Positions 38,780 through 48,101 of a stretch of DNA of 64,000 nt are shown here, piece after piece (the stretch's first letter is position 1; each line of letters starts with the position of its first letter). Made by a program: the position numbers and the translations under genes. Under the pieces are notes generated by a model. That model was not told where the DNA came from and searched no databases. It saw nothing but the letters and a program-made list of their open reading frames with translations. This DNA comes from Candidatus Nanoarchaeia archaeon (GTDB lineage: Archaea > Nanobdellota > Nanobdellia > Woesearchaeales > JACPBV01). The DNA is taken from the NCBI GenBank assembly GCA_028279655.1, contig JANQNH010000005.1, positions 62,001-126,000 on the forward strand, read 5' to 3'.

Positions 38780-39207
38780 AATATGATGTCAAAAAGAAGG
38801 TAAGGGCAACAACCGGTGCTGTAATAGTTAAGGATGGTAAGGTTTTACTGATAAAAAGAGGACACGAACCTTTTAAAGATTACTGGGCGATCCCTGGAGG
38901 GCACATTGACTATGGGGAAACAGCAGAACAGGCAATCATAAGGGAGATAAAGGAGGAGACAGGATTGACATTTTGCCCTGCTTTTATTGGGTATGTTGAT
39001 GAACTTTATCCGGATATCAACTGGCACGGTGAAGTTCTTCTTTTCAAGGGGACAGTTACAGGGCAGGAGATGATAGATAATGAAGAGATAGTAGGCATAG
39101 GTTGGTTTGATATTGACGAGGCAATTAAGATGAAATTAGCATTTAATCATGAAAAATCTTTAGAGAAATATAAAGAGGAGGAAACAAAATGCCAGAAGAA
39201 AAAATAA
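38776..39207 (+). CDS. NUDIX hydrolase
   Basis: A 143-aa pyrophosphatase. The Nudix box is complete: G-x5-E-x7-REIKEETGL (starting GGHIDYGETAEQ, about 41-63). The preceding AVIVKDGKVLLIKRGHEPFKDYWAIP is typical of MutT-like enzymes. Substrate not predictable. It overlaps the YkgJ gene by 4 nt and the DUF3467 gene by 19 nt; the GGAGG used by the next gene lies within its 3' end. Confidence 0.88.
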   Translation: MKYDVKKKVRATTGAVIVKDGKVLLIKRGHEPFKDYWAIPGGHIDYGETAEQAIIREIKEETGLTFCPAFIGYVDELYPDINWHGEVLLFKGTVTGQEMIDNEEIVGIGWFDIDEAIKMKLAFNHEKSLEKYKEEETKCQKKK

Positions 39208-39548
39208 ACATAAACATCAATGAAGGAGAAGCATTCTATGCACACGAATTAAGTATCAACTTTAATCCATTGCAGTTTGTCTTTGACTTTAAGAGCGTAA
39301 CACCAAGGGTGGATCCAAGAAGCAGAGACCGAGCTTCCATAGTACTGAAGCACAACGTAATACTTACAGATCCTTACCATGCAAAAAAGGTACTTGGACT
39401 CCTGGGAGACGTAGTTAAGAAATATGAAAAAGAATTCGGAAAGATAGAGAAACCAAAGGCCTTAGCGGTAGTTGAGAAGAAGAACAGGAATTTTGCAAAG
39501 AAATCAAAAGGGGAGGAGAAGATCATAACCCCCAGCTACATCAGTTAA
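39189..39548 (+). CDS. DUF3467 family protein
   Basis: A 119-aa protein with the DUF3467 pattern: an N-terminal strand with F-Y-A/H-x-x-x-I-x-x (AFYAHELSINFNPLQFVFDF), a central D-x-R-S-R-D-R and a C-terminal amphipathic helix (AKKVLGLLGDVVKKYEKEFG). The basic C-terminal tail ends PSYIS. Last gene before a 118-bp spacer with hairpins and then dnaK. Family function unknown. Confidence 0.78.
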   Translation: MPEEKINININEGEAFYAHELSINFNPLQFVFDFKSVTPRVDPRSRDRASIVLKHNVILTDPYHAKKVLGLLGDVVKKYEKEFGKIEKPKALAVVEKKNRNFAKKSKGEEKIITPSYIS

Positions 39549-39562
39549 TCAAGGTAACCAGA

Positions 39563-39635
39563 AAACCGAAAACATCGGTTTCAAAGTACTACAATATAAA
39601 AACAAACAAGGCAAGAGAAATTACTTCGTAATTTC
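39563..39635. repeat. Hairpins between DUF3467 and dnaK
   Basis: AAACCGA/TCGGTTT (39563-39569 with 39575-39581) and GAAATTA-CTTCG-TAATTTC (39617-39635). The second lies within GGC...GCC. The CTTCG loop resembles those in the dispersed elements, but the GAGTAGGGC core is absent. It could be a transcript-processing site separating grpE-side and dnaK-side messages. Confidence 0.4.
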
Positions 39636-39674
39636 TGGCGCCTAAAAAATTAAAAATTTTTGTAGGTGAGAAAA

Positions 39675-41597
39675 ATGACTGAAAAAAAATCAACAAAAAA
39701 AGAGAAGATAATTGGAATAGATTTAGGTACGTCAAATAGTGCATGTGCTGTATTGCAGGCAGGCAAACCTACTATCGTACCTAGCGCTGAAGGCACCACC
39801 CAATATGGGAAGGCATTCCCTTCTGTGGTAGCTTTCACAAAGGATGGACAGATGCTGGTTGGAGAACCTGCTAGAAGACAGGCTGTCTCTAATCCAGAGA
39901 GGACCATAACCGCTGCAAAGAGAAAGATGGGTACAGACTTCAAGTATAAGGTCAACGAGAAGGAATATACCCCTCAGCAGATCTCTGCTTTCTTGCTCCA
40001 GAAGATAAAGAAGGATGCAGAGGAGTTCGTAGGAGAGAAGATCTCTAAAGCAGTAATTACAGTACCAGCATATTTTGATGACGACCAAAGGCAGGCAACA
40101 AAGGACGCAGGAACGATTGCAGGCCTAGAGGTGGTAAGGTTGGTGAATGAGCCTACATCAGCATCAATGGCATACGGTATCGACAAGTCAAAGGAAGACC
40201 ACAAGATACTTGTCTTTGATTTCGGCGGAGGCACCTTAGACGTAACCATAATGGAGTTCGGAGAAGGAGTCTTTGAAGTAAAGTCAACGTCAGGAGACAC
40301 CCAGTTGGGTGGTACAGACATGGACGAGAGCCTGATGAACTATATTGTTGATGATTTCAAGAAACAGAACAACATCGATCTGAGCGAGGACGACACTGCC
40401 ATGCAGAGACTGAGGGAAGCAGCAGAAAAGGCAAAGATAGAGCTTAGCACAACCACAGAAACAGACATTAACCTTCCGTTCATAACGCAGAAGGATGGAA
40501 ATCCAGTGCATCTTCAGTTGAAGATAAACAGGGCTAAGCTGGAAGAGCTTGTAGACCCGATCATAAAGAAATGCAAGCAGCCTATGGAACAGGCGATCAA
40601 TGATGCAAAACTAGGCACATCGGATATTGACAAGATCATAATGGTTGGCGGACCCACCAGGATGCCTGCAGTGAGAAAATTTGTAGAGGACTTTATTGGA
40701 AAGAAAGCAGAGAGGGGTGTAGATCCGATGGAATGTGTTGCACAGGGAGCAGCAATACAGGCTGGAGTTCTGGCTGGAGAGGTAAAGGACATCTTACTGC
40801 TTGATGTAACCCCTTTGACACTGGGGATAGAGACTCTAGGTGGTGTAAGGACAGAGCTTATCACTAGAAATACCACAGTTCCTACAAAAAAATCCCAGGT
40901 TTTTTCAACAGCTTCTGATAATCAGCCGGCTGTTACTATTAATGTCTTGCAGGGTGAAAGGCCTATGGCAGGAGACAACAAGTCACTGGGAAGATTCGAC
41001 CTTGTCGGAATTCCGCCTGCACCAAGAGGAGTACCTCAGATAGAGGTGACCTTTGATATAGACGCAAACGGCATAGTCCACGTATCTGCAAAAGACCTAG
41101 GCACAGGAAAGGAACAGTCAATAAAGATCACTGCTTCGCAGAAACTGAACGAAGATGAGATAGAAAAGATGAAGAAGGATGCTGAGATACACGCAGAGGA
41201 AGACAAGAAGAGAAAGGAGAAGGTAGATACCCTGAACGAAGCAGAAAGTCTTGTAACTCAATACGAGAAGACCATAAAAGAGATGGGGGATAAGGTTGAC
41301 AAGAAACAGCTTGAGCCTATTAAGAAAGACATCGAAGGCTTGAAGGAACTGCTCAAGGACAAGGAAAAGAACTATGAGCAGATAAAGAAGGCTAAAGACG
41401 ATCTTATCCAGAAATTCCAGAAGGTCTCTGAGGAGATGTACAAGAAAGTAGCAGAAGAGCAGGCAAAGAAGCAGCAGCAGGCAGGAGGAGCACAGGCAAA
41501 TGCAGGTGCAGGACCTCAGGCAGGACCAGAGACAAATAAGAAAGATGATAATGTCGTTGATGCAGACTATGAGGTAAAAGACGATAAGAAGAAATAA
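39675..41597 (+). CDS. dnaK: Chaperone DnaK (Hsp70)
   Basis: A 640-aa Hsp70. ATPase motifs [32 protein letters not shown] and [13 protein letters not shown], the linker [19 protein letters not shown] and the substrate-binding domain are complete. A Gln/Ala/Gly-rich tail ends in acidic residues ([13 protein letters not shown]). The start at 39675 (MTEKKSTKK) follows GGTGAGAAAA; the upstream ATG at 39666 is inside that site. Followed by a T-tract, yet four more cluster genes continue to dnaJ. Confidence 0.97.
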   Translation: MTEKKSTKKEKIIGIDLGTSNSACAVLQAGKPTIVPSAEGTTQYGKAFPSVVAFTKDGQMLVGEPARRQAVSNPERTITAAKRKMGTDFKYKVNEKEYTPQQISAFLLQKIKKDAEEFVGEKISKAVITVPAYFDDDQRQATKDAGTIAGLEVVRLVNEPTSASMAYGIDKSKEDHKILVFDFGGGTLDVTIMEFGEGVFEVKSTSGDTQLGGTDMDESLMNYIVDDFKKQNNIDLSEDDTAMQRLREAAEKAKIELSTTTETDINLPFITQKDGNPVHLQLKINRAKLEELVDPIIKKCKQPMEQAINDAKLGTSDIDKIIMVGGPTRMPAVRKFVEDFIGKKAERGVDPMECVAQGAAIQAGVLAGEVKDILLLDVTPLTLGIETLGGVRTELITRNTTVPTKKSQVFSTASDNQPAVTINVLQGERPMAGDNKSLGRFDLVGIPPAPRGVPQIEVTFDIDANGIVHVSAKDLGTGKEQSIKITASQKLNEDEIEKMKKDAEIHAEEDKKRKEKVDTLNEAESLVTQYEKTIKEMGDKVDKKQLEPIKKDIEGLKELLKDKEKNYEQIKKAKDDLIQKFQKVSEEMYKKVAEEQAKKQQQAGGAQANAGAGPQAGPETNKKDDNVVDADYEVKDDKKK

Positions 41598-41610
41598 TTT
41601 TTTTATTTTT
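41598..41610 (+). terminator. T-tract after dnaK
   Basis: TTTTTTTATTTTT directly after the dnaK stop, 15 bp before the next ATG. It is likely to cause partial termination; genes to dnaJ may be read through or have a promoter inside this A+T stretch (TTTTATATTTTAG). Confidence 0.5.
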
Positions 41611-41624
41611 ATATTTTAGACTAA

Positions 41625-42155
41625 ATGAAAATCCTGGCAATAAACGGAAGCCCTAGAAAAGGGAATAATGACTTTATTCTAGATAACATCCTATCCTATG
41701 CCCAAAAGAAGGGGGCAGAGACCTCTATGATAACCTTGAGAAACCTGAATATCAAGTTCTGCAGCGGAGGGGACTACTGCTGCCCTAAGACCGGAAAGTG
41801 CGTGGTAAACGACGATATGAAGGATATATATGGAAAGCTAGATGAGTCAGATATAATCATATTGGCATCTCCTTCTTATTTCAGCAATGTAAGTGCTATG
41901 ATGAAGAACTTTATGGACAGGTGCAACCCTTACTATTTCAATAAGAAGCTGAAGGGGAAGAAGGGATTTTTGATAGGTACAGGAGGTAAGGAGAAATCAA
42001 TAAGGGAGATGCTAGAGATAATGGGGAACTTTCTTAGTATCCTTGAGATAGAGCATATAGGGTCTTATTGTGCTGTAGCAGACAAGAAAGGGGACATAGA
42101 GAAAAATCAAAAGGTTATTAAAGAACTGAAGGATATTGGGGATAAGCTAAAATGA
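41625..42155 (+). CDS. NADPH-dependent FMN reductase / flavodoxin-fold protein
   Basis: A 176-aa flavoprotein. The phosphate-binding loop AINGSPRKGNNDFIL (about 5-19) and ASPSYFSNVSAMMKNFMDRC (about 85-105) are typical of iron-sulfur flavoprotein/FMN-reductase relatives. The insert CSGGDYCCPKTGKC carries closely spaced cysteines, a possible iron-sulfur or redox site like that of archaeal Isf. Overlaps the methyltransferase by 4 nt. Electron partner unknown. Confidence 0.85.
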   Translation: MKILAINGSPRKGNNDFILDNILSYAQKKGAETSMITLRNLNIKFCSGGDYCCPKTGKCVVNDDMKDIYGKLDESDIIILASPSYFSNVSAMMKNFMDRCNPYYFNKKLKGKKGFLIGTGGKEKSIREMLEIMGNFLSILEIEHIGSYCAVADKKGDIEKNQKVIKELKDIGDKLK

Positions 42156-42931
42156 AAAGAAAGAGTAAACCTAAAGAGAAGCTGCCTTTTATGAGCTATG
42201 ACCCTGAGACAAGGATACTTATCTACAAAAAGAAGATACCGAACAGGTGGCTGTCAATATATAAAACCCCGAAGAAACATGAAGAGATAATCAGATATGA
42301 AGATCCAAAAAATAAGATTATAAAGGAGTATAAGAAGATAGTCAATTTTAAAGGAAAGATAATTTTGGATGCTGGTTGCGGTACAGGCAGACAGACCTTT
42401 CAATACGCAAAGATTGCAAAAAAAGTATATGCTCTAGACCTTTCAAAAGAGCAGGTAGCTTTCATAAAAAACAAGATAAAGAAGAATAAAATAAGAAACA
42501 TAGAACCGTTGTTTGGAAGGATAGAGAAGATACCTCTAAAAAGCAACTCAGTTGATATTGTTGTGGGAACATTTAGCGTTACTTCTACTATGACAGACAG
42601 GAAAAAGGCCATGAAAGAGATATTAAGGGTGCTAAAACCAAAAGGAAAGGTAATCCTTGCAGATTCCTATCATGAAGGAGAATTTTTAGATATCTGGAGA
42701 AAATATTCTGATCCAGATATAGCAGGCGGATGCTATAACTGTTATATACAGACAAAAGAGATGCATAAGTTCAAGACAAAGATAATCAACACAGAGTGGG
42801 TTTTTCCAACAGTAAAGAAAGCAGCTGATCTATTTGGATATGTGATAGGTGGGGAAACAAGAAAATATCTTTTAAAGAACAAGAAGAAAAGGATAAAGAT
42901 GAAGGTATATATTTGCTATGGGGTGAAGTAA
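42152..42931 (+). CDS. Class I SAM-dependent methyltransferase
   Basis: A 259-aa enzyme: motif I IILDAGCGTGRQTFQYA (about 70-86), acidic motif II (VYALDLSKEQ), motif post-I VDIVVGTFSVTS and the helix RKKAMKEILRVLKPKGKVIL, all as in UbiE/type 11 methyltransferases. About 60 N-terminal residues are basic and unrecognised. A CYNCY motif (about 191-195) is odd for the family. Between a flavoprotein and an HD protein in the chaperone cluster; substrate unknown. Confidence 0.82.
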   Translation: MKRKSKPKEKLPFMSYDPETRILIYKKKIPNRWLSIYKTPKKHEEIIRYEDPKNKIIKEYKKIVNFKGKIILDAGCGTGRQTFQYAKIAKKVYALDLSKEQVAFIKNKIKKNKIRNIEPLFGRIEKIPLKSNSVDIVVGTFSVTSTMTDRKKAMKEILRVLKPKGKVILADSYHEGEFLDIWRKYSDPDIAGGCYNCYIQTKEMHKFKTKIINTEWVFPTVKKAADLFGYVIGGETRKYLLKNKKKRIKMKVYICYGVK

Positions 42932-42932
42932 G

Positions 42933-43517
42933 ATGACATTACCTATAAATAGAGAGCAGGCAATTGAACTATTAAAGAGCATGCCTCAGGCAGAGTCAGA
43001 TATGAATCACTATCTGGAAACCGAAGCAATCATGAGGGCCCTTGCGCAGAAATTTGGAGAGGACGTGGAATATTGGGGTATGTTAGGATTGCTGCACGAT
43101 GTTGATTGGCCTTTGACTAAGGATGACTGGACCGACCATTGTACAAAAGCAGTTGATATTTTGAAGGAAAAAGGGTTTGATGATGAATTTATCGGGCTTG
43201 TTCAAAGTCATGGATATGGATATGATGAGATTCCTGCTCTAAAGGATAAAAAAAGGACAAAAAAGGTCGAGCATGCTTTGATTGCAGCAGAGACACTAAC
43301 TGGATTGATATTTGCATATGCTTTGATGAGGGGAAGAAAGATTAGTGATATGGAGACCAAGGGCCTAAAGAAGAAATTCAAGGATAAAGCATTTGCTGCA
43401 AACTGCAGAAGAGACTTGATAAGGGAGATTGAGCTTACAGGATTGGAGTTAGGGGAATTTTTAGAACTATCAATAAATGCAATGAAAGATATTAAGGAAG
43501 AACTAGGTTTACAATAA
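42933..43517 (+). CDS. HD-domain phosphohydrolase
   Basis: A 194-aa HDIG-type protein. Metal ligands are visible in [13 protein letters not shown] (His, about residue 26), GLLHDVDWP (HD, about 54-55) and [10 protein letters not shown] (His), followed by [17 protein letters not shown] with a late Asp/Glu. Closest in layout to small HD hydrolases that act on nucleotides. Starts 1 nt after the methyltransferase stop and ends 2 nt before dnaJ. Confidence 0.85.
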   Translation: MTLPINREQAIELLKSMPQAESDMNHYLETEAIMRALAQKFGEDVEYWGMLGLLHDVDWPLTKDDWTDHCTKAVDILKEKGFDDEFIGLVQSHGYGYDEIPALKDKKRTKKVEHALIAAETLTGLIFAYALMRGRKISDMETKGLKKKFKDKAFAANCRRDLIREIELTGLELGEFLELSINAMKDIKEELGLQ

Positions 43518-43519
43518 AA

Positions 43520-44641
43520 ATGGCTAAAGATTATTATAAAATACTAGGAGTTGACAAGAATTCAACTAAAGAGGAGATCAAGAAAGCTTACAAGAAGCTT
43601 GCAAGGAAATATCATCCTGATGTAAACAAGGATAGTGGTGCTGCAGAAAAGTTTAAGGAGATTAACGAGGCTGCACAGGTCCTTGGGGATGACACTAAAA
43701 GGCAGCAGTATGATCAGTTTGGAGATGCAGATGCATTCAAGCAGGCATCAGGCTTCAGAGGTTTTAATGCCTCAGACTTTGGAGGCGATTTTGGAAACTT
43801 TGCAAGCTTTGACTTTGGAGATATATTTGACCAGTTCTTCGGTGGCGGCGGCTCCATATTTGGTGGTGGCGGCAGGAGAAGAAGGGAGCCTTCAAGAGGG
43901 GCAGATCTGAGATATGATATGGAGATTACCTTAGAGGAAGCTGCTTTTGGAGTAGAGAAAGAGATATCTATACCAAGAAACGAGCAATGTCCTGAGTGTA
44001 AGGGATTAGGTGCAAAATCTGAAAAGGATATTGAGACCTGTCCAGACTGCAACGGTACAGGTACTGTAAGAAGGACACAAAGAACACCTTTTGGCATGTT
44101 CTCTTCAACATCCACATGCAGAAAATGTCATGGAGAGGGAAAATACATCAAGAAAGAATGCCCTAACTGCGACGGTACAGGATTGGTGCACGAAAGAAGG
44201 AAGATAAAGATAAAGATTCCTAAAGGTTCCGAGGAAGGGACCAACCTAAGGGTAAATGGCGAAGGAGAAGCAGGACAGAGAGGGGCATCTCAAGGCGACC
44301 TGTATATAGTACTCCACATGAAAGAGCACAAGACCTTTGAAAGAAAAGGAGATGATATAATAATTAAGGTCAATATTCCTTTTACAACAGCAGCTTTAGG
44401 AGATGAGATAGAGATCCCTACCTTAAAGGGTAATGCTAAACTAAAGATACCTGCTGGAACTCAGACTGGCACCGTATTTAAGATGAGGGATTTAGGAATA
44501 CCTTATCTTCACGGAGAAGGAAAAGGGGATGAGTTGGTTAAGGTAGAGATTGACGTTCCTACAAAACTTAATGCCAAGCAGAAGAAACTGTTGAGGGACT
44601 TTGAAAAGACCAACAAGAAAAAGCACTGGTTCTCTAAATAA
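43520..44641 (+). CDS. dnaJ: Chaperone DnaJ (Hsp40)
   Basis: A 373-aa type A Hsp40: J domain with HPD (KYHPDVNKD, about 31-39), a Gly/Phe-rich linker, four CxxCxGxG zinc repeats ([32 protein letters not shown]) and two C-terminal beta domains. Complete length. Last gene of the cluster with grpE and dnaK. A 41-bp A+T-rich spacer with a promoter-like stretch follows. Confidence 0.97.
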   Translation: MAKDYYKILGVDKNSTKEEIKKAYKKLARKYHPDVNKDSGAAEKFKEINEAAQVLGDDTKRQQYDQFGDADAFKQASGFRGFNASDFGGDFGNFASFDFGDIFDQFFGGGGSIFGGGGRRRREPSRGADLRYDMEITLEEAAFGVEKEISIPRNEQCPECKGLGAKSEKDIETCPDCNGTGTVRRTQRTPFGMFSSTSTCRKCHGEGKYIKKECPNCDGTGLVHERRKIKIKIPKGSEEGTNLRVNGEGEAGQRGASQGDLYIVLHMKEHKTFERKGDDIIIKVNIPFTTAALGDEIEIPTLKGNAKLKIPAGTQTGTVFKMRDLGIPYLHGEGKGDELVKVEIDVPTKLNAKQKKLLRDFEKTNKKKHWFSK

Positions 44642-44682
44642 AAACCAAACATTATTAAACTACCTGCTCTTTTTTTATCTTT

Positions 44683-44910
44683 ATGGAAATAAAAAACAAC
44701 ACACCGGAACTATTGAAGCCAGATCTTAATACTAAACAGCTTCTGCCTGAATTCCAGAACCTCAATCATTTCTTTGTGGCAGATAATCTTGATCTCACAC
44801 CCATAAAAGCGATGAAGGAAGCCGAAGACTCCTGGAGAGAGATTGAGAACTTTGAATTCCAGAAGATGGATATCGATGCTTCTTTTGAGAAGTTGATAAA
44901 GAGAGTCTAG
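44683..44910 (+). CDS. Small hypothetical protein (75 aa)
   Basis: An acidic protein (MEIKNNTPELLKPDLNTKQ onward) without a recognised domain; the second half is helical (PIKAMKEAEDSWREIE). A T-rich stretch upstream of the ATG offers a weak promoter. Its stop shares the palindrome CTAG with the convergent nadM stop, a 4-bp tail-to-tail overlap. Likely real because of the clean frame after dnaJ, but unassigned. Confidence 0.55.
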   Translation: MEIKNNTPELLKPDLNTKQLLPEFQNLNHFFVADNLDLTPIKAMKEAEDSWREIENFEFQKMDIDASFEKLIKRV

Positions 44911-45398
44911 ATCTGTTTTATCCTATTTGTTCCGTTTATATTATCTATATAGTCAGAAACTTCCTTTGGAACAATCTCTTTCCAATCATTGCCTTTTATT
45001 ATTCTCTTCCTTATCTCAGTAGCGTTTATTTCAGGTATTAGCTCTATCTTCCTTACGTCAATGCCCTGCTCCTTGAACAGCTTCTCAGTAAAATCATTTC
45101 CAGTATAAACCACATCAAAGATACCAGCCAGATTCTTCACATGACCCACCCACCGTTTATCATCATTTATGTCTGGTACAGCCACAATATTGAAATCATG
45201 GATATTGTTGGATTTTAAAGCAGAAGAGATCATCTCCTCCCTTTCCTCATAGCTGAATGGATTATCTTTCGTACCTGACTCCTGCGAACTACCAATAGCT
45301 ATAATCACATTACCGCATTCCTTTAGGGCAAGCTTAACATCAGACAGATGTGCGTTATGAAACGGCTGGAACCTTCCAATAAATAGGGCTTTCTTCAT
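44907..45398 (-). CDS. nadM: Nicotinamide-nucleotide adenylyltransferase
   Basis: A 163-aa archaeal NMN adenylyltransferase joining NMN and ATP to NAD. The nucleotidyltransferase motif GRFQPFHNAHLSDVK (about 8-22), NPFSYEEREEMI and the C-terminal NATEIRKRI (the ISSTxxR equivalent) are present. Overlaps nadE by 4 nt, forming a two-gene NAD operon that needs an outside source of nicotinate/nicotinamide mononucleotide; no other NAD gene is nearby. Confidence 0.93.
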   Translation of the reverse strand: MKKALFIGRFQPFHNAHLSDVKLALKECGNVIIAIGSSQESGTKDNPFSYEEREEMISSALKSNNIHDFNIVAVPDINDDKRWVGHVKNLAGIFDVVYTGNDFTEKLFKEQGIDVRKIELIPEINATEIRKRIIKGNDWKEIVPKEVSDYIDNINGTNRIKQI

Positions 45399-46108
45399 TT
45401 TTTTACAACAAAGATCTTATCTGTCTTATGCTTGTTCCTCTGTATAAGTTTTCTTATCTTTTCACTCATCTTCTTCTTTCCCTTAAGCATATTATCTATG
45501 TTTTCATATGTCTCTCCGATCTCTCCTTCATCTGTATGATTCTTGTAAAGCTCTGCACTAGGTGCCTTGTTGATTATCTCTAGTGGCAGGTTTAGGTATC
45601 TCGCTAGCCCCCTCACTTCTTTCTTGTATAGGTCTCCTATCACTTCTATATCACAAGCCCCATCTCCATATTTTGTGAAGTAGCCTAGTTTTAGCTCTGT
45701 CTTGTTTGAAGTTCCTATTACTATTGCATCATTGCTGTTAGCATAGTTATAGAGGATTACTGCTCTGATCCTTGCTTTGGTGTTTATTTCTGCATTCTTG
45801 TTTTGTTTCCATCCTTTAATCTTGCCAAACTGGTTTAAGAAACTGTTTATTGGGATAACTCTATAATCTACCTTTATGGATTCACACAATCCTATAGCAT
45901 GGCTGACATTGCTAAGCTTCGTCAACCCCTTCTCAGGCATTAGCAGAGCAGTAACATTATCTTTGCCGATAGCATCAGCTGTTAATCTTAATGCTAACGC
46001 AGAATCAATCCCACCAGAAAGACCTATAACTGCCTTCTTTATACCATATTTCCTAAAATGATGTTTTATCCCCTTAGTAAGGTTCTCATAAACCTTCTTC
46101 ATATCCAT
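45395..46108 (-). CDS. nadE: NAD+ synthase (ammonia-type)
   Basis: A 237-aa enzyme amidating deamido-NAD. PP-loop GLSGGIDSALALRL (about 28-41), IGTSNKTELKLGYFTKYGD and KAPSAELYKNHTDE are diagnostic. No glutaminase domain, so ammonia is the nitrogen donor. The start at 46108 (MDMKKVYEN) lies near a TATA box (TTTATAAAT, about 46121-46130); the frame upstream of it is not conserved in appearance. Slightly shorter than bacterial NadE (about 270). Confidence 0.93.
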   Translation of the reverse strand: MDMKKVYENLTKGIKHHFRKYGIKKAVIGLSGGIDSALALRLTADAIGKDNVTALLMPEKGLTKLSNVSHAIGLCESIKVDYRVIPINSFLNQFGKIKGWKQNKNAEINTKARIRAVILYNYANSNDAIVIGTSNKTELKLGYFTKYGDGACDIEVIGDLYKKEVRGLARYLNLPLEIINKAPSAELYKNHTDEGEIGETYENIDNMLKGKKKMSEKIRKLIQRNKHKTDKIFVVKK

Positions 46109-46158
46109 CAAGAAAAAACATACATTTATAAATATTACCTTAAAATAATTTATCCAAT

Positions 46159-46425
46159 ATGAAATGTACAAACTGCAAGAAGGAAGATCAATGGCTGGAG
46201 GTTATAGGCTCTGACTTCATCTGCAAGAGATGTATAAATAAGCATAAGATAATGGGATTGATATTCAGGACCCATATCGAAACATTCCAGTTCCTTTTGA
46301 GAAAGCTAACTCCTAAAGACTACCAGGATTTCATGAAGATATCAAGGAAAGATATTGAAAAATTAGTTAATCTTAAAAAGTATGGTATATTTTTAAAGAC
46401 TACAAATGTTGTCGAACTTGACTGA
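46159..46425 (+). CDS. Small N-terminal zinc-ribbon protein (88 aa)
   Basis: CTNC at residues 3-6 and CKRC at about 22-25 form one zinc ribbon; the rest is helical and basic (FQFLLRKLTPKDYQDFMKI). Diverges from nadE, with both promoters squeezed into about 50 bp (TTATAAATATTACC and its complement). Similar in style to the zinc micro-protein at 396 but with a longer helical tail. Unassigned. Confidence 0.65.
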   Translation: MKCTNCKKEDQWLEVIGSDFICKRCINKHKIMGLIFRTHIETFQFLLRKLTPKDYQDFMKISRKDIEKLVNLKKYGIFLKTTNVVELD

Positions 46426-46464
46426 ACAATAGTTTTTTAAACAAGCAAAATTTCAATAACCAAT

Positions 46465-47250
46465 ATGGGCATAAAAAAGGTCACTCCACTTTGGATTATT
46501 CTCTTAGTAATTATAATCTCTTCCTTGATTGTGCAATCAGCAGAAAACATAATAATTACAGGTTTAGTCAATGATTATGCAAATATCCTAACTCCAGATT
46601 ACAGGTCAAAGATTGAGGGAACCTTAACTCAGCTATACGACTCAAAGACTGCAGAATTTTCAATAGTGACAATTGAAAGTTTAGAAGGGAAAGACATAGA
46701 CAGTTACGCCCTAGATCTTGCACAGGGAACCTTAGGAGATAAGGAAAAAAATAATGGTTTGCTTCTTTTAGTGGCACTAAAAGAAAGAAAATATAAGTTT
46801 GAAGTAGGAAGAGGTATAGAGCCAATACTGAATGATGCAAAGATAGGTAGGATAGGAAGGACATATCTGGTGGAGAACTTTAGGGATGGAAACTATGGAA
46901 AGGGAATTTACGAAGCGTCACTTGCTGTAAAAACAACATTGATGGGGGATGAAGATTCAGCATATTATGTTAAAACAACCCCTAATGTTCCGATAAGAAA
47001 TACAGTTTCTTTAGTATTTTTTTTGATAATGTGGATCTTCATAATTGTCCTTTCAGTATCAAGAAGAGCTGGCCGTGTTAATGGGATCAGACGTAAAAAA
47101 GGAGATTATTTTGACGCTGCGTTACTGGCAGCTTTTATTTTCGGAGGTAGAGGCAGAGGCGGATTTGGAGGTAGAGGCCTGGGCGGAGGAGGATTCGGTG
47201 GTTTCGGTGGAGGAGGATTCGGTGGAGGAGGAGCAGGGGGTTCTTGGTAG
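46465..47250 (+). CDS. TPM-domain membrane protein with Gly-rich tail
   Basis: A 261-aa protein: signal anchor (LWIILLVIIISSLIV), TPM domain (about 32-155; VNDYANILTPDYRSKIE, FSIVTIESLEG, LLLLVALKERKYKFEVGRGIE), a second membrane helix (VSLVFFLIMWIFIIVLSV) and a Gly/Phe-rich end (GGGFGGFGGGGFGGGGAGGSW). This is the YgcG layout. The next two genes encode a TFIIB-type zinc ribbon and LemA; TPM and LemA genes are often neighbours in bacteria. Role in membrane-protein maintenance is suspected, not shown. Confidence 0.88.
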   Translation: MGIKKVTPLWIILLVIIISSLIVQSAENIIITGLVNDYANILTPDYRSKIEGTLTQLYDSKTAEFSIVTIESLEGKDIDSYALDLAQGTLGDKEKNNGLLLLVALKERKYKFEVGRGIEPILNDAKIGRIGRTYLVENFRDGNYGKGIYEASLAVKTTLMGDEDSAYYVKTTPNVPIRNTVSLVFFLIMWIFIIVLSVSRRAGRVNGIRRKKGDYFDAALLAAFIFGGRGRGGFGGRGLGGGGFGGFGGGGFGGGGAGGSW

Positions 47251-47261
47251 AGGTGAGAAAA

Positions 47262-47468
47262 ATGTTTTTTAAGAAAAAAAAGGTCCATGGGGAAGAATTG
47301 CTTGCTTGCCCAAGATGCAAAATAAGAATGGAAAAGTTAAAAAAGCAGGACGTAATAATCGATGTATGCAGTAAATGCGGTGGAATGTGGCTCGATAAAG
47401 GAGAGACAGAAAAACTATCTAAAATTGCAGATAAATTAAGAAGAGGTGAAAAAGTTGGCAAAAAATAA
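47262..47468 (+). CDS. TFIIB-type zinc-ribbon protein (zf-TFIIB, 68 aa)
   Basis: Encodes a small protein with CPRC and CSKCGGMWLDKGETEKL, the exact pattern of the zf-TFIIB domain family. A GAGGTGAGAAAA site precedes the ATG at 47262. It overlaps the lemA start by 14 nt. Between TPM and LemA genes; function unknown, but the domain often accompanies membrane or envelope genes. Confidence 0.82.
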   Translation: MFFKKKKVHGEELLACPRCKIRMEKLKKQDVIIDVCSKCGGMWLDKGETEKLSKIADKLRRGEKVGKK

Positions 47469-48036
47469 ACTAAGTCCTATGTGGATTACTCTTATTGTTA
47501 TAGGGGTAATAGTATTCTTTAGTGTTTTATGGTTTATTGGAAGTTATAATGGCCTTATCATGGTAGATGAGACTGTCAATGAAAAATGGGCCAATGTCCA
47601 GACAGCCTATCAGAGGAGAGCAGATTTAATACCCAATCTGGTTGAGACTGTAAAAGCATACTCTGATTATGAAGGGGATATCTTGACAGAGATTACAAAT
47701 GCAAGAGCTTCAATAGGAAAAGCAGCAACACCTGCACAGCTTCAGGCAGCAGGCTCCCAACTAAACTCCGCTTTGTCAAGGCTACTGGTTGTAGTTGAAA
47801 ACTACCCAAACCTAAAGGCAAATGAAAACTACCTTTCCTTGCAGGATGAACTAGCAGGAACAGAAAACAGGGTAAAGGTAGAAAGAGACATATATAATCA
47901 GGCAGTAAAGGACTATAACATCAAAACAAGAAGATTCCCTACCCTTTTGATTGCAAGGATGTTAGGATTTGAAAAGAAGGACATGTTTGAAGCAGACGAA
48001 GGGACAGAAGATGCGCCAAAGGTAAACTTTGGCTGA
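47455..48036 (+). CDS. lemA: LemA family protein
   Basis: A 193-aa protein: one N-terminal transmembrane helix (ITLIVIGVIVFFSVLWFI) and a helical domain with YNGLIMVDETVNEKWANVQ, YQRRADLIPNLVETVK and ENYLSLQDELAGTENRVKVER, all LemA signatures. The TTG at 47455 is preferred as start because GAGGTGA lies 6 nt upstream; a GTG at 47446 is inside that site. Third gene of the TPM/zinc-ribbon/LemA unit. Confidence 0.92.
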   Translation: MAKNKLSPMWITLIVIGVIVFFSVLWFIGSYNGLIMVDETVNEKWANVQTAYQRRADLIPNLVETVKAYSDYEGDILTEITNARASIGKAATPAQLQAAGSQLNSALSRLLVVVENYPNLKANENYLSLQDELAGTENRVKVERDIYNQAVKDYNIKTRRFPTLLIARMLGFEKKDMFEADEGTEDAPKVNFG

Positions 48037-48101
48037 TTTTTCTATTTTTTATTCTATATTATTGGGCAAAATTTTTAAACAACCCTCATTTCTTAGACAA
48101 T

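Noticed and set aside
39558-39665. Spacer before dnaK as another member of the GAGTAGGGC-core family
   Set aside because: It has CTTCG hairpins but neither the core sequence nor long outer arms.
47106-47461. Pro-rich minus-strand frames opposite the TPM gene tail
   Set aside because: They are the complement of the Gly-rich codons of the TPM protein and have no start context.
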